Shown: positions 1 to 5,338 of the stretch, one piece after another
How the letters are laid out: every line of letters starts with the position of its first letter
Position numbering within the stretch: the first letter of the stretch is position 1
From: JAZDLM01 sp043801895
GTDB taxonomy: Bacteria > Patescibacteriota > Kazan-3B-28
Length of the DNA stretch: 5,338 bases
Assembly (NCBI GenBank): GCA_043801895.1
Contig: JAZDLM010000001.1
Coordinates: 1-5,338 of the forward strand
Direction of reading: 5' to 3'
Translations under genes and position numbers: made by a program
Notes under the pieces: generated by a model
The model's database searches: none
Seen by the model: only the letters and a program-made list of their open reading frames with translations
What the model was told of the DNA's origin: nothing

Positions 1-646
1 CTAGCGGGCTCCCCCACCGCGCAACACTATAAACGACGGCCCGCCGAATAAACAGTATATTCCCCAGCTGCCGCAGTTTAAGTGCTAGGTAGAGATCGTC
101 TGCCCAGTAGTGCAGCTCGAGCTGGTTTCTGATGCCTACCAGGGGTACTAGCCCGCCGACTCGGCGATAGTCCATTCGGCGACAAGCGAAATTTGATCCC
201 CAAAAATAAAACCAGTAATCAGGACTATATAGCCGTTTGAGCCAAAAGAAATCGAGGCTCATTAAAAACGCTAGTGGCCGCCCCCAAAATACCACCCAGC
301 CGCCGGCCGCCGCCGCCGCTGGATATCTGACTAGTGGTCGCACCAGATTCTCCAGCCATCTCGGCGCCGCCCAGGAGTCACCATCTAGCGAAGCGACGAT
401 ATCGCCCGTAGCCTCATTAAATCCCCTAATTCGAGCAAAAACTACCCCGGGCGGCCCAGTTAGCTCGATTATCTGTACACCGTCAAACTCAGCCGCCAAG
501 GTAGCTGTATCATCGCTGCAATTATGCGCCACCACAATTATCTCATCTGGATGGCGGGTCTGTGCCAATACCGACTGAAGACATCGGCGGATATACCTCG
601 CTTCATTGTGCGCAACGATCAAAACGGAAACGGTTGGCGACAACAT
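1..646 (-). CDS. Family 2 glycosyltransferase, C-terminus cut by window edge
   Basis: The gene begins at ATG 646-644 and stays open to the left edge, giving 215 residues without a stop. The N-terminus (residues 6-19, VSVLIVAHNEARYI) is the classic first strand of a GT-A nucleotide-sugar transferase. It is followed by a conserved SDD (44-46) and the metal/nucleotide-binding DGDS (88-91, after DIVASL). A GSN...RR...VGG stretch (150-165) and an ADDLYLALKLRQLG motif (182-195, the ED-type catalytic-base region) complete the family pattern. Such enzymes transfer sugar from a UDP/GDP donor to lipid, glycan or protein acceptors at the cytoplasmic membrane; donor and acceptor cannot be told here. Residues 117-150 are very rich in Trp, Phe and Tyr, suggesting membrane contact. 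The start is 4 bp after the stop of the preceding gene with no clear Shine-Dalgarno, so translational coupling is likely. Family assignment is firm; specificity is unknown. Confidence 0.9.
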   Translation of the reverse strand, partial: MLSPTVSVLIVAHNEARYIRRCLQSVLAQTRHPDEIIVVAHNCSDDTATLAAEFDGVQIIELTGPPGVVFARIRGFNEATGDIVASLDGDSWAAPRWLENLVRPLVRYPAAAAAGGWVVFWGRPLAFLMSLDFFWLKRLYSPDYWFYFWGSNFACRRMDYRRVGGLVPLVGIRNQLELHYWADDLYLALKLRQLGNILFIRRAVVYSVARWGSPL

Positions 647-650
647 AGTT

Positions 651-1178
651 TTACTGACCCGGCTGGATGACAGCATTCTCGATAGCCGCCCAGGTAGCAT
701 TTTCGCTATCCGCCGGCACCACGATAGTCGCTTGGTCGCCGGGCGACAACTTGAAATATGTCACCGAAGCCATCAAGACACTATAAGACCGTCCGCCGGC
801 CACTACCTTGTATTCGTCGTTTTCATATACTAATGTGCCGATCAGTTGTTTGCGATCAACCGGGCCAATTTGTTTGAAAATAAATGAACCGTCCGTTTGG
901 ATAGTCAGCTTCAACACATCGCCGATTACTAGCTTCGATTTACTAGCATAATTAGCCGGGACCGGGTACTTTTTGCCATCTTTATCAATCATGTGCTGGC
1001 CGTCAAATACTCCCTCGACCACATTCCCCTCGGTCGCTAAGCCGGCGGCTTTGAGTTGAACATTATCAAAAGGAGTACCTAACAATTCTCCCAACAACTG
1101 CTTGGCCGACGCCAAATTAGCGGTAGCAGTTTCTAGGAGTTGTTTTACGACCTCGATTTTATTTGATTGGTCTGCCAT
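651..1178 (-). CDS. Hypothetical protein with coiled-coil N-terminus and two tandem beta modules
   Basis: This is a 175-residue protein with no signal peptide, membrane segment or cysteine. Residues 5-33 are helical with spaced Leu/Ile/Val, consistent with a short coiled coil for oligomerisation. Residues about 55-104 and 114-166 are beta-rich and align with each other without gaps over their core: GKKYPV (68-73) with GRSYSV (129-134), then KL..GD (82-87) with KL..GD (143-148), all at an offset of 61 residues. The second copy ends in WAAI and the first in FKQI. This indicates an internal duplication of a small, possibly barrel-like domain. I faintly recall similar conserved hypothetical proteins in Patescibacteria but know no function. 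Its start is supported by a GAGGA Shine-Dalgarno 8 bases upstream. It lies 38 bp after the ATPase gene and 4 bp before the glycosyltransferase. A role accessory to the ATPase is only a guess from position. Confidence 0.85.
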   Translation of the reverse strand: MADQSNKIEVVKQLLETATANLASAKQLLGELLGTPFDNVQLKAAGLATEGNVVEGVFDGQHMIDKDGKKYPVPANYASKSKLVIGDVLKLTIQTDGSFIFKQIGPVDRKQLIGTLVYENDEYKVVAGGRSYSVLMASVTYFKLSPGDQATIVVPADSENATWAAIENAVIQPGQ

Positions 1179-1185
1179 TTTTGTT

Positions 1186-1190
1186 TCCTC
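1186..1190 (-). promoter_or_regulatory. Shine-Dalgarno site of the 175-residue protein
   Basis: The minus strand reads GAGGA followed by 8 bases and then the ATG at 1178-1176. It is the only clear Shine-Dalgarno among the gene starts visible here. It fixes the start of this gene and suggests stronger or independent initiation than for its neighbours. Confidence 0.65.
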
Positions 1191-1215
1191 AAATTTAGAT
1201 TATATTTGATCGCCC

Positions 1216-1243
1216 ATTATAGCCCTTGGGGCGGGTTTGACAA
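1216..1243 (-). promoter_or_regulatory. Predicted internal sigma70-type promoter
   Basis: On the minus strand a TTGTCA (1243-1238) is followed by a 16 bp spacer and a perfect TATAAT (1221-1216). The -10 box overlaps the TAA stop of the ATPase gene (1219-1217). Transcription would start near 1209, giving a leader of about 30 bases that includes the Shine-Dalgarno at 1190-1186. A second TATAAT occurs at 1204-1199 but lacks a matching -35. This promoter would let the 175-residue protein and glycosyltransferase be expressed without the ATPase. It is a sequence prediction only. Confidence 0.5.
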
Positions 1244-3649
1244 ATCGCCCCGACTGGGCGGCAAGTCTTTAGTAAACTTAATCCGTTCGCCGACCTCCAG
1301 ATCAACCACTCGCTTGTCACGCCCGAACTTTAACCGAGAGAGTTGGCGGACCGCCTGACTGATTCGCGGGTTTTCGCGCCCCATGGGCGGAAGGGTCTGC
1401 ATGGTGAACGGCCGGCTCGCGCCGCCGTCGATCATCAGCTTGACATAGGCGTTACGATTCTCAATATTGATCAAGTCGTTGGCCGTTACATCTGGCTCGT
1501 ATTCCTTGCCGATCCATTCCGTATCTTGTGGCCCGATCCGAAAAGCCACCATCGAGCCAACATTGCCCAAGACTGCGTCGCGGATCTTATCTTCCAGCTG
1601 AGCAATAAACTGGTGAGCGATGATCAGATTTAGTTTGTACTTGCGCGCTTCGGACAAAATCGTGACGATCGAATCGGTTGTCACATTTTGGAACTCATCA
1701 ATATAAAGATAAAAGTCCTTCCGCTCCGCTTCGGGCTGATCGGCCCGCGCCAAGGCGGCCATTTGTAATTTGGAAACAATGGCAAAGCCGAGCAGATTGC
1801 TGTTAATGTCGCCCATCAGGCCTTTAGACAAATTCACGATCAGAACTTTCCGGTTGTCCATCACGTCGCGGATATCGAAAGCGCTTTTAGATTGGCCAAC
1901 GATATTGCGCATTGTTTGGTTGCTAATAAATCGGCCGATCTTACTAATGATATAGCTCAACATTTCGCCATGCTGATTGCTCTTGCGAGCCTGTTCAAAC
2001 TCCTCTTTCCAGAAGCGCAGCACGGTCGGATCGGTTGCTCGCAATAACTTGGCTTCCCGGAAAGCCGGATCGGTCAGTACTCGCGGGATATCGATCAGAG
2101 TGGCGCCTTGCGACTCATCCGCTAACAATAGCAGCAAAATATTGCGCATGTAGTGCTCGAAAATTGGCCCAATGAAATTACCGGTCCCCTGCGGATCAAA
2201 TAGCTTATAAAAAATGGAAATCATCTCCGCCACGACCATATCTTTTTCGGTGGGCGTATTGGCCTCTAGCATATTGAGTCCCAGCGGCCGTTCGGTATCC
2301 GGCGGATAAAAGTGAATTACATCATCGACTCGGTCTTTGGGGATCCGTTGCAAGATCCACTCACTCATGTCGCCGTGTGGATCCACTACGCACACCCCCT
2401 CGCCGTTAATGATGTCCTGCAACACCATATTTTGCATCCAGGTAGTTTTACCAGTACCGGTTTTGCCGATCATATAAATATGGCGGCGGCGATCATCTGG
2501 CTGGATCTTTACCAGCCGTTCCACTCCGCGATAAACATTTTTACCCAGGATAATCCCCTCCTTAGATAAGTTATCTGGCGCTGGCAACCGCTTTGCCTTT
2601 AGCCACTTAATATTGGGGGTCTCGATCGCTTCGTGAGGCAAATGGAACAATGTCGCGATCTCGGCAGTGTTTAAAAGTGAGCTGTGCGCGGCTGGGCCGA
2701 ATTGGCGCAACACATAGTTCTTGACGATCTCTTCCTCGGAAAGTCGCTTGTCGAGTACGATCTGATTGATCTCGTGCGAGCCGAATTGCAAGAAACTGTC
2801 CACCATCGGCTGAAGATGTTGTCGAGCTGCCGCTTCATCGGCTGCCGCTGCCACCACCCTGATAACCACATCAAAGCCGGGCCGGGCCGCTTTCTTCTCT
2901 ACGGCCGATACCACCTCTTCCTGCAAACCAGTTAGCCGTTTTGGTTCCGCCCGCTCCGATTTGTCTTTTGTGCTAGCCAAGTCGAGAATGCCTTTCACTA
3001 CCTCTTTCCCCAGGCTCCCGCTAGCGAACTCGCCCTGCTGCATCCTACTGGCTAAGGCCCGAGCGCGATCTTGCCATTTAGCATCAGTAGTGGGGCGAAA
3101 CAGGATCTGGATGGCTGCCCCAGCGCCAGTACTCGCCAATTTACTCAGGGTGTTAGTTAAAGCATTAAGGCCGTCGGTGGGCAGATCTTCGAAAGTTTTG
3201 ATTGGCAGATAGTCCTCTCTCTTTAGTTTTAGCTGAGCGCCGACTACCCTTCCATTCTCCGGAAAAATGTTCGGATAAGGGGCAACCTCCACGGTCGCAT
3301 CGGGATACTGCGAGGTGATCTGTTTTTCGACAAATCCCACCAGCTCCTTTGGTACGGTCACATAAAACACGATTGCCTCAGCGTCAGTCGCAATCTCAAA
3401 GGTCAGATGACGATGGCCGATTACCTGGTCAACATTGGCCAGGCCTCGCATCACCGTTTCCATCGGCGCAATGATCGTTTTCAGTTCACGACTGGGGTCT
3501 TCTTTGCCGCGCGGCACAGCGATCATTAAATTAATTCGGGTTCTAATGTCATCCGCCGCTCCGCCGCGTCTGATTTTTCTACCAAAAACCCACCATCCTA
3601 AAGCTAGGACCGCGACCAATAAGACTAAGATTAAAACTACCGCCTCCAT
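1217..3649 (-). CDS. Membrane-anchored HerA/VirD4/TraG-type ATPase (type IV secretion DNA-binding-like)
   Basis: This is an 810-residue protein. Residues 3-22 form one N-terminal transmembrane helix followed by basic residues (RKIRR), so the bulk is cytoplasmic. Residues about 35-350 form a large mixed alpha/beta region of no function I can name. The ATPase follows: Walker A GKTGTGKT (395-402, catalytic K401/T402), then VVDPHGDM (421-428), typical of the HerA/TraD/VirD4 superfamily. Walker B is FYLYIDEF (646-653, D651/E652), and LIIAHQ (675-680) is the usual sensor-like motif after a RKYKLN helix. All key residues are intact. Relatives form hexameric motors that move DNA or couple substrates to type IV secretion channels. 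Here no VirB4, relaxase or pilus gene is visible, so it may be a stand-alone housekeeping or competence/pilus-linked motor. The ATG at 3649-3647 is chosen because the membrane helix begins there; no Shine-Dalgarno is seen. It lies 39 bp after the 110-residue gene. Confidence 0.9.
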   Translation of the reverse strand: MEAVVLILVLLVAVLALGWWVFGRKIRRGGAADDIRTRINLMIAVPRGKEDPSRELKTIIAPMETVMRGLANVDQVIGHRHLTFEIATDAEAIVFYVTVPKELVGFVEKQITSQYPDATVEVAPYPNIFPENGRVVGAQLKLKREDYLPIKTFEDLPTDGLNALTNTLSKLASTGAGAAIQILFRPTTDAKWQDRARALASRMQQGEFASGSLGKEVVKGILDLASTKDKSERAEPKRLTGLQEEVVSAVEKKAARPGFDVVIRVVAAAADEAAARQHLQPMVDSFLQFGSHEINQIVLDKRLSEEEIVKNYVLRQFGPAAHSSLLNTAEIATLFHLPHEAIETPNIKWLKAKRLPAPDNLSKEGIILGKNVYRGVERLVKIQPDDRRRHIYMIGKTGTGKTTWMQNMVLQDIINGEGVCVVDPHGDMSEWILQRIPKDRVDDVIHFYPPDTERPLGLNMLEANTPTEKDMVVAEMISIFYKLFDPQGTGNFIGPIFEHYMRNILLLLLADESQGATLIDIPRVLTDPAFREAKLLRATDPTVLRFWKEEFEQARKSNQHGEMLSYIISKIGRFISNQTMRNIVGQSKSAFDIRDVMDNRKVLIVNLSKGLMGDINSNLLGFAIVSKLQMAALARADQPEAERKDFYLYIDEFQNVTTDSIVTILSEARKYKLNLIIAHQFIAQLEDKIRDAVLGNVGSMVAFRIGPQDTEWIGKEYEPDVTANDLINIENRNAYVKLMIDGGASRPFTMQTLPPMGRENPRISQAVRQLSRLKFGRDKRVVDLEVGERIKFTKDLPPSRGDLSNPPQGL

Positions 3650-3688
3650 TAATCTAATTGTATTTTGTTTTTATAGATTCGCCGACGA

Positions 3689-4021
3689 TTAACGAGTTGG
3701 TTGCTGGCCATTAATATCATCAACAAAGCTTTTAAACGGGCCTGATTCGATGCCGGGCGGCGTACCAGCGGCGGCTGACGGCCCAACTCCATCTAAATCT
3801 AACACCTGGCCATCAATGATCGGCTCTTCCCCGCCTTTTGGAAGCAACTCAGGCGGAATGCTCCAGTACTCGGTCCCAGGTTCAAAGGCAATACTCCGAG
3901 TGGCTTCGGGCTGATGCCCCTCCGGATAAACACCCTGAGGAAGCATTGGATCTAACTCAAAGCTTTCCGCGACAGGTCTTTTGTGACTCCCCTCTGCTGA
4001 ATTGAGATTTTCCTTTCCCAT
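3689..4021 (-). CDS. Small acidic, proline/glycine-rich hypothetical protein
   Basis: I do not recognise this 110-residue protein. It has 15 prolines and 14 glycines, 18 Asp/Glu against 7 Lys/Arg (net charge about -11), no cysteine, and neither a signal peptide nor a membrane segment. Most of it should be intrinsically disordered. Short hydrophobic or aromatic patches (FELDPML 21-27, EYWSIPPELL 51-60, FKSFVDDI 96-103) resemble linear binding motifs. It is a real gene by position: it sits directly downstream of a near-consensus promoter, fills the space between gatB and the ATPase on the same strand, and ends 39 bp before the ATPase start. Only an A/T-rich leader without Shine-Dalgarno precedes its ATG (4021-4019). 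A partner or substrate-adaptor role for the ATPase is possible but unproven. Confidence 0.7.
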   Translation of the reverse strand: MGKENLNSAEGSHKRPVAESFELDPMLPQGVYPEGHQPEATRSIAFEPGTEYWSIPPELLPKGGEEPIIDGQVLDLDGVGPSAAAGTPPGIESGPFKSFVDDINGQQPTR

Positions 4022-4044
4022 AGATAGTTTTTATCTTTATTTTG

Positions 4045-4073
4045 ATTATACCATAGAATAATTATTTTGTCAA
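4045..4073 (-). promoter_or_regulatory. Near-perfect sigma70 promoter overlapping the gatB stop
   Basis: The minus strand carries TTGACA (4073-4068), a 17 bp spacer and TATAAT (4050-4045) with an upstream TG (extended -10, TGGTATAAT). The -35 lies in the last codons of gatB and the spacer covers its TAA stop (4064-4062). Predicted transcription starts near 4038, leaving a leader of only about 17 bases before the ATG at 4021. It is the best promoter in the window and should drive the 110-residue gene and the ATPase, and possibly the two genes beyond. Confidence 0.75.
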
Positions 4074-5338
4074 TAATTTTTGTAAAATCTGCTGTACCAG
4101 AGCAGGTTCTGCCTCTCCCCTACTCTTTTGCATCACTTGACCAACAAAGAACCCCATTAGCTTAGTTTCACCTGCTTTATATCTGGCTACCTCACCCTTG
4201 GCCCCATCCAATACTGTCTGGATAATCTTTTCCAGCTCGGCACCGCTCGAAGTACTGGAAGCATTCATAGCAGTAAAGGCATCGCCAACTGTTTTCCCGG
4301 ACTTAACAGCCTCTTTCATCTTGCGTGATGCCGCATCAGATAAATTATTGCGCATAGCTACATCGACCATTTCGCCGAGCTTTTTCTTCCATATCCGAAA
4401 ATACTCATCTTCGGCAAATTTTGCAACAAGAGCTGGATTGCGTTGTGGATTATCAGTCATAACATTTACGACGGTTTCTAGAGACCCGATATCTTGAGCG
4501 GCAGACACTTTTAAATACGGCAGCCCGAATTGTTCCGCTTGTCGACGCAAAGCATCGGGCAGTGACGGCGTTTGCGTTTTAATCTCATCGCTCCATTTTT
4601 TATCCATTACGATCGGAGGTAGATCGGGCTCGGGAAAATAGCGATAGTCCACCGACCCTTCTTTACTTCGTTGTAATACGGTGGAGCTAGATTTAGCGTC
4701 CCAGCCGCGAGTTTCTTGAAGTACCTGACCGCCTGATCCCAATAATTCAATTTGTCGTTCGATCTCGTGCGACAGTGCCTGCTCCAGGAACCTGAACGAA
4801 TTCATATTTTTCACTTCTACTTTAGCGCCAAACTCTTTCTGGCCAACTGGTCGGACCGAAACATTGGCATCCACCCGCAGGTGCCCTTTTTCCATATCGG
4901 CGCGCGATACGCCCAGCGCTCGCACGATCCGCTGAAGTTCTTGCATAAAAGCTTTGGCTTCTTCAGGGGATTTGATATCCGGCTCGGTTACTATTTCCGC
5001 TAGTGGCGTGCCGCACCGGTTGAAATCGACGAGCGTAGCAAGTCGTCCCGGGCCTGTCGAAGGACTTTTATGAATTAATTTCCCCGCATCTTCTTCTAAA
5101 TGCAAACGGGTAATTCCCACGGTAAATTCCTTTTTAGTTTTCCGGTCTGGGGCTAGATAATCCACCCTGAGGCTCCCCCGCTCCCCTACCGGATAGAAAA
5201 ATTGCGAGATGTGGTAGCCCTTGGGCAGAGCAGGCTAAATATAATTTTTCCGGTCAATTTGTTGCATCGGGTTGAGCTGACATCCTAGTGCCAGAGCCGT
5301 CCGGACTCCCCACTCGATCGCCTGACGGTTCATTACCG
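4062..5338 (-). CDS. gatB: Aspartyl/glutamyl-tRNA amidotransferase subunit B, 5' end cut off, one in-frame stop
   Basis: GatB is the tRNA-binding kinase-like subunit of GatCAB, which turns Glu-tRNA(Gln) and/or Asp-tRNA(Asn) into Gln-tRNA(Gln) and Asn-tRNA(Asn). The frame enters at the right edge with VMNRQAIEWG (matching PVLN.xAVE.. of GatB), so about 50 N-terminal residues lie outside. It continues through RKNYI, a TAG at 5237-5235, PALPKGYHISQ, RLHLEEDAGK, DFNRCGTPLAEIVTEPD, MEKGHLRVDANVSVR, VEVKNMNSF, QETRGWD and DYRYFPEPDLPP. It ends with the helical, YqeY-like tail (GFFVGQVMQKSRGEAEP) at TAA 4064-4062. Downstream of the TAG the first possible start is GTG at 5165-5163, giving 367 residues that would lack the N-terminal catalytic-cradle portion and is unlikely to be a proper start. 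The frame on both sides is undamaged, so the stop is a single-base change. No terminator is seen after the gene. Confidence 0.92.
5235..5237 (-). other. In-frame TAG codon inside gatB
   Basis: The codon is TAG where GatB proteins usually have Tyr in the KNY-aromatic-YPDLPKGYQISQ segment; here the segment reads KNYI, stop, PALPKGYHISQ. One base (the third codon position, window position 5235, C on the plus strand where A or G is expected) would restore Tyr. The other four complete genes or gene ends in the window all use TAA, and no other TAG interrupts their frames. That argues against genome-wide TAG reassignment and for a mutation or a base-call error. Confidence 0.85.

Noticed and set aside
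301..320. GCC/GCG trinucleotide run
   Set aside because: It encodes a short alanine run (109-114) in frame in the glycosyltransferase; too short to call a repeat element, and no sign of function.
237..578. Plus-strand open frame of 113 codons
   Set aside because: It is antisense to the glycosyltransferase, whose motifs are unmistakable on the other strand, and its own translation is low-complexity Ser/Ala/Pro with no family signal.
606..833. Plus-strand open frame of 75 codons across the glycosyltransferase start and the 175-residue gene
   Set aside because: It overlaps two supported minus-strand genes and shows no motif or ribosome binding site.
2671..2874. Minus-strand open frame of 67 codons inside the ATPase gene
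   Set aside because: Out-of-frame shadow of the ATPase; composition (Trp, Arg, Ser rich) is typical of a frame-shifted reading.
3670..3698. TATAAA-like box before the ATPase gene
   Set aside because: No acceptable -35 hexamer at 16-18 bp, so not supported as a promoter.
4022..4036. Small inverted repeat AGATA, 5-base loop, TATCT just before the 110-residue gene
   Set aside because: A 5 bp A/T-rich stem is too weak for a terminator or regulatory hairpin and may arise by chance.
4062..5165. Taking GTG 5165 as the true start of gatB
   Set aside because: Strong GatB homology continues upstream in the same frame to the window edge, so the shorter reading is an artefact of the TAG unless a real restart is shown.

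Overview
The window reads as a chromosomal segment of a bacterium with a compact genome and about half G+C. I suspect the Candidate Phyla Radiation (Patescibacteria). This is an inference from the style of the GatB and ATPase proteins, the tight same-strand packing and the presence of uncharacterised small proteins; no 16S or other marker gene is present. All five real genes lie on the minus strand, so transcription runs from right to left. I find no credible plus-strand gene, RNA gene, IS element, CRISPR array or long DNA repeat.

Right part (5338 down to 4062): gatB, subunit B of the Asp-tRNA(Asn)/Glu-tRNA(Gln) amidotransferase, with its N-terminus cut off by the window edge. The reading frame is open and clearly GatB-like on both sides of one in-frame TAG codon at 5237-5235. 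That codon sits where GatB normally has a tyrosine in the conserved KNY-aromatic-Y-P segment. It is the most striking anomaly in the window: a nonsense mutation, a sequencing or assembly error, or readthrough.

Middle and left part (4021 down to 1): four closely spaced genes that look like one transcription unit. In order they are a 110-residue acidic, proline/glycine-rich and probably disordered protein; an 810-residue membrane-anchored ATPase of the HerA/VirD4/TraG type; a 175-residue conserved-looking hypothetical protein with a coiled-coil-like N-terminus and two tandem copies of a beta-rich module; and the N-terminal 215 residues of a family 2 glycosyltransferase that runs off the left edge. 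Gaps are 39, 38 and 4 bp. A near-perfect sigma70-type promoter (TTGACA, 17 bp, extended TATAAT) overlaps the gatB stop codon and is well placed to drive the unit. A second good promoter (TTGTCA, 16 bp, TATAAT) lies across the 3' end of the ATPase gene and could give separate expression of the 175-residue protein and the glycosyltransferase.

The most intriguing biological unit is the ATPase with its two uncharacterised partners: a DNA- or protein-pumping type motor with no other secretion or conjugation gene in view. Whether the glycosyltransferase is functionally related or merely co-transcribed cannot be told from this window.
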